Of a stretch of DNA of 64,000 nt, positions 25,869 through 37,712 are shown in pieces; the first letter of the stretch is position 1; each line of letters opens with the position of its first letter. Position numbers and translations under genes: made by a program. A model generated the notes under the pieces. That model worked only from the letters and a program-made list of their open reading frames with translations. It had not been told where the DNA came from and searched no databases. Source of the stretch: Oreocharis arfaki (taxonomy: Eukaryota; Chordata; Aves; Passeriformes; Paramythiidae); assembly GCA_013398015.1 (NCBI GenBank), contig VZRR01010831.1:479729-543728 (forward strand), written 5' to 3'.

Positions 25869-26569
25869 AACTACATCAAAGTTTACCACTGGGAAAATTG
25901 GTCAAAATATGGATACAACAAGTGAAACCAGCCAGTGGTAAAGTTAATATGCAACTCTTGGAGGAAAAGAGACATTAAATTGACACGAAGGTGTCTCATT
26001 AGTTAAAAGTCTCCAATAAAACTCATATGACATTTTAGGCCACTGGCAGGACTGCTTGTCTTTCCCATCTGAACACATTCTATGCACAGTCTCCCTAACA
26101 AATTCTGCTTTTAGCTCTCACTATCAGGAAATCAGAGAGTGTGAGTGAGGTCATCTTATTTCACATCTTAAGGGAGTTCCACATGAGTGGAGGAAAGACA
26201 AGAACCAACTCACTGTGTCCTGAAAAGGAAGATCACCGAGAAAGGAGATTGGTCTCCATTTATTATCCTTTTATAGTGCAGTTCTACTTACACGAATTCT
26301 TTCCATTAATCTCCAGGATTTCTATGGAGAAAGCAGAGTGATGCACAAATTAATGAGCTGCTTTGCTGGAAACAGCAGGAAAATCCTGTTTAATGTGTTT
26401 GCTCCCAGTAGTGAGTGACCCACCAGCAGATCAACAAAACCCAAACAGCCACAACAACCTGTTAAGAATGGATGCTGCCTTTTTGCCCAGGCCTCTGGCA
26501 GCAGGCAGTCACATTATTGAGGTGTCCAGCACCCCAAAAACCCCCTCTCAGTCACAAGTTCTTTAATGA

Positions 26570-27100
26570 TGGCTGATTCGGTCTATTATAGAATGAATGA
26601 TTTATTTAATAGACACAAAACTAACAGACAGAAGACTTAAAACAGATTATTACTACACATGGAGAAGACAAAAAGGAATACCAGTATACACATGGGGTTA
26701 AAGGTACCATTAAATTTACAGCTCACTAAGAAATAGTATAGCTTAGGATTCAGTGGTTCTTACCATCCAATCTTGGTGGAGTACACATCAAAGTCCTTTC
26801 TCTCAATTTCTGGAAAAGTAGCCTCAAAGTTGCATCCAGCTTTGGAGAGAAGTCTCTTCACACGTTCCCAAGGAGTGTGCAAGAGACTTCTGCCGTTGTG
26901 TTAAACTATAGTACTTTTATAGAGTAAAAACAGGCCTTTTGGTCACCTATGTTTGTTTATCTCTTCCCACATCTGTTAAGCTGGCACACTTTTGGCACCA
27001 GGAGAGGATACTTGCTGGACCTTGTCTGCCTGGGTTATCTCTCCTATCTGCACCGGCCATCTGTGGTGGGAGAGGGGTGATATGCCCTGCCACACAACCA
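26570..27100 (-). mobile_element. solo LTR of an endogenous retrovirus, antisense
   Basis: Read on the minus strand, the block starts tggttgtgtggcaggg and ends gaatcagcca (TG...CA). It carries a TATA box (ctctataaaag, at about 26914-26924) and, further on, a polyadenylation signal aataaa at 26601-26606, in correct LTR order. Flanks are taatga at 26564-26569 and taacga at 27101-27106, a plausible 5-6 bp target-site duplication with one mismatch. No gag, pol or env remnants occur next to it, so it is a solo LTR. The retroviral class is not resolved. Confidence 0.68.
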
Positions 27101-29469
27101 TAACGACTACAATTTTCTGATCAACAAGTCAAAATAGACTTTAATATGTGTATTTCTGATTGGGTGATGTCATACTGTTCATTGGCACCCAAATGATTTT
27201 AGTGGTCTGTATTCTCTCAGCTCTTTACCTCACTTTCTAGCACAAGTACCCAAAGATTGGCAAATATGACAAGAAGCTTGCAAAACATACAGGTACATAT
27301 TTAAAACCCTAGATTTCAGATGAGAAGAACCTGTTTATTCTCTGGTCTTTAATCCTGACAGTAGTTTTGAAATGTTGGCTGATCAAACTGTTGCTTAGCT
27401 GTGGGATTCTGCTAAGAGACGATTTGTCCCTTAAACCCACCTTGACTGAGGTCCCAAAAGACCAGGAACCTGAGGGCTGGGAGAAGAAATTCCAAAACTG
27501 TTGAATCAGATGAATAGGGTGAGAATATTCCTGCAAAGAACCCAGAGGATGCTGTCATGATAAACTGGAGCTGGATGAGGAACCAGAACACAAAGCAGAT
27601 CCCAGTGCTGAAATATGGGTGATGATTAGGAATTATCTCATAGTGCAAACCCTACAGTCAGCCCTGGGTACCTGTGTTGGAAAGAACCTTTGAAAACTGT
27701 AATCTACATTTCTGGAAGGATGTAGAAAGATCCAAAAGCTGAAAGCCCAGCAAAGATTCATGTTGGCCTGGAAATATTTCTGTGAAGCAGTTGGGTTTGG
27801 TATAGGTGGTAGATGAAGAGGTGCAAAGTAGTGATGGGGAAAAGGAAAATAATCTTATATTTGGCCAAAGCCCAAGTCAATTTACTTAGAAACATAATCA
27901 ATATTGGAAACTGACCAACATCTGAGGCAGATAGTTACTGATCTTTTTGATTTGCCTATTTTACTGTGAGAAACATACTCTTAAGCCTGTTAGACTTCTA
28001 GATTTGTTTCATTCTTTCATTTTTGTTTAAACCTACTAAGGGGAAAATAAAGTATATGATTTAACCAGCATACACAGGAGACACTGGGGTTGCTCTGTGG
28101 AAGAAGAGAGTAATTGCTGCTCTCTGTCTGTAATTCATAGACTCTAAGTGGGGTTTAATTCATCTGACTTCAGACACCTTGAATAGAGTCACAAATACTT
28201 ATTCTGGGGTCATCAAGGGTTTCCTTTCATTAAAGGAAAGAAGCTAGATGTCTGTGATGAACTGGATAAATCTCCTTCTGAAAGTTTCCCTTCTCTTTGT
28301 TTATTTTAGAGAAAGTATACATGCTTATCTTAAACCTGATGATCTGCAAGATAAACTAGATGTGGAAGTATTTACAATTATTTTAACCTACATCTTTAAA
28401 CAATTAACTGTCATAAATTCCCATCATCCAGGTGTTTTCCACTCAATTCTTTCAGGCTGAGACAAGTTTTGTCTTGATTTTGCAGAGGATCTGTCCAAAT
28501 TCTGACTTCAGGTTTGCATCACACTTTCTGATCCTCATTTCCTCTCCAGATTAAAGGCTTGGATGAAAGGAAACTGGAAAATAGAGTTGATGCAATTATA
28601 AGGCACAAATGATTTGTTGTTACATACTGTAGAACTTTCATTGATTAAAAGGATGCTGAAAATCTCTTGGAAAAAGGGAGAAGTAGTTGGCAGAAGTTGG
28701 CTAAGTAGATAAAGTTGCTGTTGAACAGAACTTTATTTAGAGTCAGCAGATTCTGTGAGGTTGAATTTTAAATATATGTTCATTGATTTGTGTATTACAA
28801 GCTGTATTTATCAATGTATCTATATAGCACTTTTTACAGCATGAAAGTATTTATGCTTATTAATTCCTGTGTGCTTTATTTAGCATAGAAATAGTGCATA
28901 ATTTGGGGGTTATTTTAAAATCTTATATTGGATGGTATTTAAAATGTGTCTTTTTTAATATACCACATGTTCTATTTTTAGCCTTTTCGTAGTTGTTTCA
29001 CATCTTTGGTGCCAGCTCCCAAACATGGTACATTCATTATTTTAATTGCTTTGTCAACTTTACATTTTTTGCCTATCTTATTTTTGTCACAGAGCAGACC
29101 TCAGGAGGGATGTGACTGAGTGTAAATGGATTCTGATGATGTGCTGGTTTATATGATTTTTAAAAGGTCTCCTTGTAAAGCCCTACCAAAACAAATTTGA
29201 TATTGATTTTTTCATAAGCCTCCCTTCTTGTCTCACTACCTCGTCTCACACCCAGGGGCATCAATACAGTCTGACAATAAGTCCTTGGTGTCTTGACCTT
29301 CCTGTGGTCAGCAGCCCAAGGCACCACGTGCTGCTTCCCTCATCAGGAGGCCGATGGACTCTCCAGGAGGTGCTCCAAAGGGACAGGCAGGTGCTGGACC
29401 CTAAGTGGGCTACCTGGAAGTCCAGACAGAGGGTTTTCATCCAGGAATAGCATTATTCCTGGAAGTGAG

Positions 29470-29866
29470 AATTCAGGAGCAGCTGAGGGAGCTGGGGGTG
29501 TTTATCCTGGAGAAAAGGAGGATGGAGAGGACTTTCTGGCTCTCCACAACTCCCTGAAAGGAGGGGGCAGCCAGGGGGGGTTGGGTTCTGCTCCCAGGAC
29601 AAGAGGGAGTGTCCTCAAACTGCACAAGGGGAGGTTCAAGTTGGACATCAGGAAGAATTTCTTCATGGAAAGGGTGGTCAGGCCTTAGAAGGGGCTGCCC
29701 AGGGAGGTTTGGAGTCTCCATCCCTGGAGGTGTCCGAGGAAGGCCTGGATGTGGAACTCAGTTCCATGGTCTCTGTGACAAGGTGGGCATCAGGCACAGC
29801 TTGGACTCAATGGGCTGGGAGGGCTTTTCCAGCCTCAATGACTCTGTGATTCTTTGATTCTTTGGA
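29470..29866 (+). mobile_element. CR1 3' end, second group
   Basis: Sense copy reading agctgagggagctgggggtg, tccacaactccctgaaagga, aagttggacatcaggaagaa, catccctggaggtgtccgag and a terminus ttccagcctcaatgactctg with gattctttgattctttg. Same group as the copies at 186 and 60798. The element may begin somewhat further upstream. Confidence 0.78.
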
Positions 29867-30544
29867 TTGATTTTCCTGCCCTTGGGAATGCAGGGAGCTG
29901 CCTCTGTTCTTTCCAAAATGTCCATCTAAAGTTTTCTAACATTTTAGTTCAACAATTAAGGGGGGGAAAAAAGTTACAATATTATATGGCAGCTGCATTC
30001 ACTTTTGTGCACAGCTTCTGTTTCCAACAGTTACCTTCAATAACGCTGAGTGAAAAACAGATGCCACATTTCAAAACATGCGCCAACACCTGAACAGAAA
30101 CCATTGTTAGACCAAAGTGGCAGCCAAGAGTCTTACTGGAGACCATGGTCCGGGATTAGTGGTTATTTGGAGCTCTGAGAGTCTGTCCATCTGTGGAAGG
30201 AAGGCAGAAGCCCAGCAGTCCTCAAGAAAAGCACAGTTTGTGACCTCAGGCAGATTTTTGCATCTTTAGGGAGTTCACTGCGAGGGCGCATCACCGGTCT
30301 GTCTGCTCTGCTCAGGGATGCAGAAGTTGAAGTTCGTTCTCTATAAATACAGAGATGTATCGATTTTTTATTACCCCAGTTTGCTTCCAGGTAGAAACAA
30401 CTTTGTGTAGCCCCCAGTGCTGGATAACTTGTGAGTCCAGGAGACTCTAAAATGTGTTTTTTAGAATAAAACATCTCAGTACTCTCTGCCCCTCGAGTTC
30501 TCTGCTGAGTTTTGGGCCTCTCACTTCACAAAAGGACTTTGAAG

Positions 30545-30978
30545 TGGTGGAGCACGTCCTGAGGAGGGAACAGAGGTGGGAAGGGGCTGGAAAACAAGTC
30601 TTAGGAGCAGCAGCTGAGGGAACTGAGGTTCTTCAGTCTGGAGAAAAGAAGGCTCAGGAGGGACCTCATTGTTCTCTACAACCCCCTGAAAGGAGGTTTT
30701 AGCGAGTTGGGCGTCAATCTCTTCTGCAATGTCTCAAGTGAAAGGATGAGCAGAAATGGCCTGAAGTTGTACCTGAGGACGTTCAGATTAAATATCAGAA
30801 ATGGAAATTTCACTGAAAGAGTGGTCAGGCATTGGAATGAGTTGCCCAGGGAGGTGATGGAGTCACTGTCTCTGGCAGTGTTCAGGAGGACTCTGGATAT
30901 GGCCCTTGGGGACATGGTTTGGGGTGATGCTGGGTATGGATGAAGTTCTCTTCCAACCTTGATGATTCTGTGGTTTCC
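30545..30978 (+). mobile_element. CR1 3' end, diverged copy of the second group
   Basis: Recognised by agctgagggaactgaggttc, cttcagtctggagaaaagaa, agtggtcaggcattggaatg, ttgcccagggaggtgatgga and the end cttccaaccttgatgattct. The open frame at 30707-30943 on this copy is repeat-derived. Lies about 0.6 kb after the 29.5 kb copy and 0.55 kb before an older CR1 body. Confidence 0.78.
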
Positions 30979-31539
30979 AGGAGCAGCAAATGCCTGTGGT
31001 AGGGCAGGGTAGACAATTCTGCAGCGGAATTGTACAAAAAGATGGAGATCTTTATGTTTTTACCATGTGGAACTGAAGACTTCCATTTTAATTATTAATA
31101 AGGCTCAGTGCTTGTTCTAGGCCTCATCTGTACCAGTGACTAAACAGGGCCCAAGGAGCAGCACCTGGCCCCAGGAGGATGTAATGGTGACTGATGTCAA
31201 TCTACCCTCCTTATCAGGAGCCCCTCCAAAGCAGAATTACTTCAAAAAGAGCTGTTTTGAGCAGCAGAAAACTGAGCTAGAAACCAAGCTAAAAATCGAT
31301 GTGGATCACTGGGAGGGAATGCTCAACTGACCGCCTGGCTCTCTCCCGTTCAGCAGTGGAACTGAGCCCAGAGGACGGATGTTTGTTGAGAAAAACCCGG
31401 CTATGCAAACCCCATTTCACTGACTTAACTCAGGCCAGAGAAAACAAACTCAGTGCTGTTCTGTGGGAGGCTGCAGAACCAGTGGCTCGTTGTTGTGGGC
31501 AGGAGGGAGCGGCTTAAGTGTCTCTCCTGAGTCCACTTC

Positions 31540-32380
31540 TGTTCAGTGGTTCCATTACTGACCTGGATAATGAAATAGAGAGGCTGCCCATTAAATTAGC
31601 AGCAGGTATAAGGCTGGGAGGGATTGCACGTACACAGGAGACACAGATAGAATTCAGGCAGGTCTTGATGAACTGGGAAATTGGTCTGGAAAAAGTTGGG
31701 TAAAATTTAGCAAGAAAATGGGCACTCCAAATAACCAGCTGCAGAAGTAGTGTGTAGAGAGAAATTGTCTTCATTCTTCAGAAGAGGATTTTGAGGTTAT
31801 TGTGCCTCCCAAGATGGACATTTACAGCCTTTATAATCCTGTCGTGAAAAGCCAAATGAGAATCCCTGGAATTGTTGAATACAGGTTTGGAAACTGTGAG
31901 AAAGCTATGGACCATCTTTAGACAGTCTGAAGGATAACAGCAGATATTATTAGAGAAACTGATAGAGAAAATGGGATTTCTGGACAATGTTGAAAGCGCC
32001 AGAGTTATTTAGTTGTAAAAAGATAAGGGTACTGGTGGGGAAAGGAATGATAAAACTTCATGTAGATTAAAGACTGGTGCAAAGATCAAGGTAATAATCT
32101 ATTCCTCATGTTCCTAATAGACTGGAAAAGAAGCTATGGGTTGAAACTGCAGCAGGAAACTCAAGCTAGATTATAAAAAAAACCGATTTTTAATCATGAG
32201 ATTAGCTAAGCAATGGAATAGGTTGTGCAGCCTAGGGAGTTAAAAAAAACCTCCTTTTATTGTAAGTCTTCAAAATTAGGTGGGGGGAACACCTCTTTGA
32301 AATTTTGCAGACACAGGTGAACCTGGTTTAAAGAAGAAAGATAGACCCAGGTGATGTCTCGGAGTCCTTTCAGCTCTGTT
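31540..32380 (+). mobile_element. ancient CR1-type LINE body with decayed reverse-transcriptase region
   Basis: The frame at 31518-31703 includes S-I-T-D-L-D-N-E-I-E-R and K-L-A-A-G-I-R-L-G-G-I, a decayed form of the end of the CR1 reverse-transcriptase region, where an intact element has a D-L-D and a later A-D-D-T-K-L-G-G-like segment. The catalytic acidic pair is lost (A-A-G in its place). Downstream, gcaatggaataggttgtgca and ttggtggggggaac-like bases at about 32205-32290 resemble the 3' part of old reptile/bird CR1 copies. Many indels; no coding capacity. Limits approximate. Confidence 0.55.
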
Positions 32381-32445
32381 TTTAGATGATGCCATATTTT
32401 TTACCTAAAACTGGAGTGAAAACACACATCCCACTCTAGGTAGTA

Positions 32446-32485
32446 GTTATAGTTATAGTTATAGTTATAGTTATAGTTATAGTTA
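32446..32485. repeat. (GTTATA)n hexamer array
   Basis: Between six and seven perfect GTTATA units. Not the vertebrate telomere hexamer TTAGGG. Confidence 0.93.
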
Positions 32486-35400
32486 TTTAATTCTCAGCAT
32501 GAGGCAGCCAATACACAGTTAACCAAGTTGTATATGCTCTTACTTCACAACACACACCCCAAGCCTGGGCAGTTTCTTCCTTTTCACTCATGTCCCTAAA
32601 GTCTCTATATGGCTTTCCCAGTTCCCTTCCAGGTTTCCTACAACTTGCAGAGAACAGAGATCTGTAGTTCACTTATCTAATCAGAAGTTGTGTAGAACCA
32701 GTTGAAAGCAAGATGCTGGCTGCCTTTCACTAAATAACCTTCCAGCCCACAGGAAATGCCATCTGTTGTCTCAAATCCCTACTTGGGAAACTCCCTGATT
32801 GCTTGGAAAACTGTTAAAAATGTATTTTTTTTCTCTAGCGCTCTTTTGAACTTTTCCCAGGTTGTGTTAAAAAACAAAACAAACCAACCAACAAATGAAA
32901 GAAACGATCAAAAATAGAAGCCAGAGGGATCAGAGTTTATGTGCATTACCTGTTAAACTGTGATTTAAAGGAGTCAGAAATGCCAGGAGATGGCACAGTG
33001 CTTCAAAACGTACAAAGGAATGCACACCAATAGGGCTGAAGTTGCAGAGGAAAATGATGTTCCCTGCATCAGCTGTTTCCTCAGCGTCTCTTGTCATTGC
33101 CTGGTTTGGGAAGTAGATTAACTGCATCCTGATAAAGGACTTTGATCTCATTTTATTCTTCACAGCCCTTGCTGGCCTTTCAGAGACTGATCTCTGTCTG
33201 TCCTGAGACAGGGAGCTAAAGACAGAAGAAAAATTAACCCATCATCTATAAGGTGAAGAAAAATAGCAGTTAGGAAAAAATCCTTGAGCGAGCATGTTAG
33301 TGCTTCTAAGATTGAACAGCAGTTTGTTTTATACTGGCACATGCACGGGCCAACAGTGACAAGGTGACATTCCTTTAAATATTTCTTATTTCAATTGTTT
33401 AATCTTCTCTTTGCTGACAAAGCTGCCTTTTTTTTCTTCTTGTGTAATCAAAGTCTCTGGCATGTTAGGCTAATTGAAATGACAGGCAAAAGTTTAAAGT
33501 AAAATCGATTCTTTGTCACTGGAGCATCCCCAAGTGTTTAAAAGGGAATGTGAGCTGAGGAAACACGAGGTGTGTGTTAACCAGTTAGAAACCAAAATCT
33601 TTTGCTACAGCAGTATGTTTTAAGAAAATGAGAGTCGTTAATTTAGTGAAGATGCATTTACCGGATTCGATTAATAAATTAATTCTGAGAACAATTGATT
33701 TTACATTTGAAATAGCCACAGATTCAAACGGGTGAATGATGCTGGGAGAAAGAAAGGGATTGAAAACACAGCATTTTAAAAGTTTTGGAGCAGAAAATCC
33801 TGCTGTATGTCCGTCTCTGGAGTTCCAGTGAGAAAGAGCTGACGGTTGCTGGAATGAAAGTTAGCACTAAGGAATTCCGTGATGTTTAGCTGTTCCTAAA
33901 TGCTGTATCCATGTCCCATGTCAATAGGTGGTTTAGAAGGAACCTGTGCTAGGTAACTGCATTAATGAGTGGAGCCCAAGTGCCAGAGACAGCCTGGCCT
34001 GTTTGACTTTCAAATTAACCGTAGGAAATGCTGCCTCATGAATATTAAATTTCAGCCTCCTCTGCCATGATCAATACATTAATTTTTATGTATGACCTCA
34101 CAAAGATCCAGCCTGTCAAGCTACGGGCATTTGTCCAATATTCTGTGTAAATGTCAAGGCAGATGGTTCTCAAAACCTGCTGCAATATTTCACATGATAA
34201 TAGAGGTGTCTGGCTGCACTGACCTCTTCATACCAGGAGTGGGAGCCCAGGCAAACACTGGCTAAATAGAACAAACTAATTTGGCATTTTGACAACAAAG
34301 AGGCAATGAGTTTGGCTAGAAAATATGGCAAGGTCCCCCTCTGGGCTTGTTCTGAGCCTGGGGAGCTTAGCTGGAGCAAGCCAGTCTTCCCAGAAAAGTC
34401 ACTCTCCATGGAAGGAACAAAATGTGCTCTTGTAGAAGCCTTTGTGTGGTCTCCGAAGGGAGTCGAGGTGCCTGGCTTAGAGACAGATGTCTTCACTCTG
34501 GATTTCAGATGTGAGAGGGGATGAACTCCCCTCTCCCCTTGGCTGTAGGAGATGCCAGCTCAAGAACAGAGAAGTGCAGTGACCCATTCAGTAGCTGAAA
34601 CTGTCTGCCAGTTCACATGGAGAGGTGTTTAATGATATCTCGGAAACGTCTCTTATTTATTTGGAATTCACTTTGAAGGACTACATATTCCAATGTTTTC
34701 AGGTCAATGTGCCTTTTGAAATGCTAATCAGGTGGAATTGGCCTTTACCACAAGCAGATATTTGTACATCAAAGAGATTCCTTGCACATTTTGTCAGTCT
34801 GAACCAAGTTTATGTTACATTGATGCATTATTTTTAGTGCTGATTCCTGCTAAAATCTTCGTTTCTACGTCATTAACCTTCTAATTATTTTTAGTCTAGT
34901 GTTAGTTAGCCATTACCAGGCTCAGCACTGCACGGGGAAGTGAGTATTATTCATTTCAATGGTTCATTACCCCTCTATTTTTACGTGCAGGCATCACAAA
35001 GCCCATGTCAGAAATAAAAGTGGCAATATTGAGCACTGTAACGCTGCTCAGGGCTGAGGTTTCCCTGCTCAGACTTCCTGTGGAGGATGTGCTGAGGCCC
35101 ACAAAGCCCCCTGGAGGGATCTATACATTCCTCCACACCTTTCCCTGCACAGGTTGCTCTGAGCAGGATGCAGAACCTCTCATGGATGAGCAGGGACTGC
35201 AGAGCAGCTGGTTGGCTCCGCTGCAGCCCTTGGGCCGAGGCACTTGAGTGACAGAGGAGAGACTGAACTGGCATTTCTTCCAGCACTTGTCCTTCCCTGC
35301 TAATGCAGCCAACTGGCTGAGATGACCTTCAGCTGGGAGTCTTTGAATGGAAGTAATTCCATGATTAAACAGAACTGGACTTGGGGGAAGTTTGAGCAGT

Positions 35401-35896
35401 CTGCTACACAGCACAGTTTCGTTCCTTGGTTCGCTCCACTGCTGAAGGGATAAGCCACCAAAACCCAGCAGTAAGGAACACCGGCGGTTGTAGGTGACAA
35501 AAATAGTAAACTCTAGATTTCACAGCAGATGCAGGACTGAATCCTCTGCTGGGAAAGTTTTGTGTAGAGCTAAATCAGTTTGTCAGAGCTATGGATGGTA
35601 AAATTCAGCCGTATTTGTTCACTTCAATTGTTTATCTAACCCTGTAAAAAAAAATGGCACATAAAAGGCCTAATCTGAATAAAACCAATCTGCAAACAAG
35701 GCACAGGCGCAAATTCACTGAATATGAATGGACTGCAACAAGTTACTGTGTCTGCTCTGTTTATTGCCATCTGCCATCTGTTCGGAGCAATTGATACTCA
35801 TCCGAAGAGCCCTGAAGTAACAGGCTTTGTAGCACTCACATTTTTCTCCAAATACTGCTTATTTTAGCCTGGAAACATTTGTCTCTCCCACCACAG

Positions 35897-36050
35897 GTGA
35901 TCAGCGAGTTTGAAGCCTCTCCCGACTCATTTTCCTACAGAATCCCCAACCTGAGCCGGAATCGCCAGTACAGCGTGTGGGTGGTGGCCGTGACGGCTGC
36001 GGGAAGAGGCAACAGCAGCGAGATCATCACCGTGGAGCCGCTGGCCAAAG
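35897..36050 (+). CDS. DSCAM: DSCAM exon, second half of FN4
   Basis: 154-nt exon: VISEFEASPDSFSYRIPNLS, RNRQYSVWVVAVTAAGRGNS and SEIITVEPLAK. G-N-S-S is an N-glycosylation sequon. Acceptor cccaccacag|gt, donor gccaaag|gtacag. It ends one base into a codon (phase 1), and the family sequence then expects K-A-x-A-R-I-L-T-F with the alanine codon completed by cc from the next exon. That next exon begins gcc after its best AG, so one base is in excess; see the finding on this junction. Confidence 0.95.
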
Positions 36051-37138
36051 GTACAGTGACAGCTGCTGAGAGCCAGCCAGGGCTCTGCAATGCTAATTTC
36101 TGCCAGAATTGGCACGTGGCCTCTCTGTGCCTCCCTGCTCGCTGAGGGTGGGCTCTGTCAGGAGCAGCTTCAGCTCCCCGCAAAAAGCGAGGTGACAAGT
36201 CACAGCTAATTGCTCCAAGCTTTTGCTGGAGTCAGCAGAGAGGGGATGACGTGCTCCTCCAGGGGGTAACTCATCCAGCCTACCTTAGAAGGGAATAGAT
36301 TGCTTTATGGAGCAATTTTTATCTTCAGTTGCTGCCTCTCCCCCTCTGAATATGTTTCTTTTCCTTGCTGTACAAGGTAACTTCTTTATCGTTCCTTTCC
36401 TTAGTGATATCTCTTGTGTACTCCTCAAGCACCATCTTCTGTATAAAATGGTCTGATTAACATATCTAAACTCTGAACAATTGTTCTCTACTCGCATTAG
36501 CTTTGAAGTTTGCTGCTTCTATTTTAGATATGATGAAAGGATAATGTGCCGCAAATCTTGAATATTTATTTCCAGCTGTATTAGTTGTTCTATTAAAAGA
36601 TATTGCTGGGGCCTATGAATTCTGCCTTGTGAGATGTGATGCTTGCAACATTAGAGAACCTTGGCTGGGAAATGGAGGCCTAGCATTTTGAAGAGCAAAG
36701 CGAGAAGAGTCCTGTCCCACTCAATCTCTACATGGGGTCTTTATATTGATATTTTTTTTTTACAACTAACCTTGGTACCATCACAGCCTGTGCCAGGCTG
36801 GGCAGAGTAGTGCAGAGATCCCTGGAGCTGCAGAATTAGATACATTTAATTGGCTTTACAGTTTTACAAGCCTGCTAATTCTTCACTTGGATGTTTAATG
36901 ATGCAAAGATGTAAAATAAAGTGTCTAGTCATTATGATGGCAGGTTCTTTCTAAAAAGGCTTTGCTGAACTTCAGCCTAGTGCCACCAACATGAAAGCAC
37001 TTCCTGCATGGAAGAGCAAACTTCATCACCATGGGAAATCTCCCTGTTCCAACCTGTCTAGCTGGTAGATCACCAGTTTGATGATGGTAGATTAACATCA
37101 GAGCTGTTATCCTGGGCTGCATCAAAAGCACTTTAGGC

Positions 37139-37712
37139 AGAGGGTTGAGGGAGGGGATTCTGCCCCTGTGCCCTGCTCAGGTGAGACCCCACCTGCAGAG
37201 CTGCCCCAGCCCTGGGGCCCAGCACAGGGAGGGCGTGGAGCTGCTGCAGAGAGGCCAGAGGAGGCACCAGGATGAGCAGAGGGATGGAGCAGCTCTGCTG
37301 GGAGGAAAGGCTGCGAGAGCTGGGATTGTTCAGCCTGGAGAGGAGAAGCTCTGGGGTGACCTCAGTGTGGCCTTGCAGGGCCTGAAGGAGCCCACAGGAA
37401 ACGTGGAGAGAGACAATTTCCAAGGGCTGCAGGGCCAGGAGCCAGGGAATGGCTTCCCAGTGCCAGAGGGCAGGGCTGGATGGGATCTTGGGAAGGAATT
37501 GTTCCCTGGGAGGGTGGGCAGGCCCTGGCACAGGGTGCCCAGAGCAGCTGTGGCTGCCCCTGGATCCCTGGGCGCGGCCAAGGCCAGGTTGGACATTGGG
37601 GCTTGGAGCAGCCTGGGACAGTGGAAGGTGTCCCTGGCCATGGCAGGGGTGGAACTGGGTGTTCCTTGAGTTCCCTTCCCACCCAAACCCTTCAGGGGTT
37701 CTGTGATTATCA
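37139..37712 (+). mobile_element. CR1 3' end, young and longest copy
   Basis: Starts further 5' than its sister copies (ctgctcaggtgagaccccac, ccctggggcccagcacaggg), then the shared body and an end ttcccacccaaacccttcag with ggttctgtgattat. Sense orientation. Differs from the 8 kb copy by only a few scattered bases, plus a small cluster at about 37570-37578 (gggcgcggcc in place of ggcagtgccc). Confidence 0.86.

Larger units (their letters stand above)
22026..35896 (+). other. intron inside FN4 (13.9 kb)
   Basis: Phase-0 intron, the largest here and the richest in repeats: CR1 pieces at 22.8, 23.5, 25.6, 29.5, 30.5 and 31.5 kb, an antisense LTR at 26570-27100 and a GTTATA array at 32446-32485. 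Stretches 23.6-25.6, 27.1-29.4 and 32.5-35.9 kb show nothing I can name. Confidence 0.83.

Noticed and set aside
29293..29688. 131-codon frame
   Set aside because: Runs into the CR1 tail at 29470; the 5' part shows no domain.
33940..34160. Possible conserved non-coding block with several ATTA motifs
   Set aside because: AT-rich introns give such motifs by chance, and I cannot test conservation from the sequence alone.
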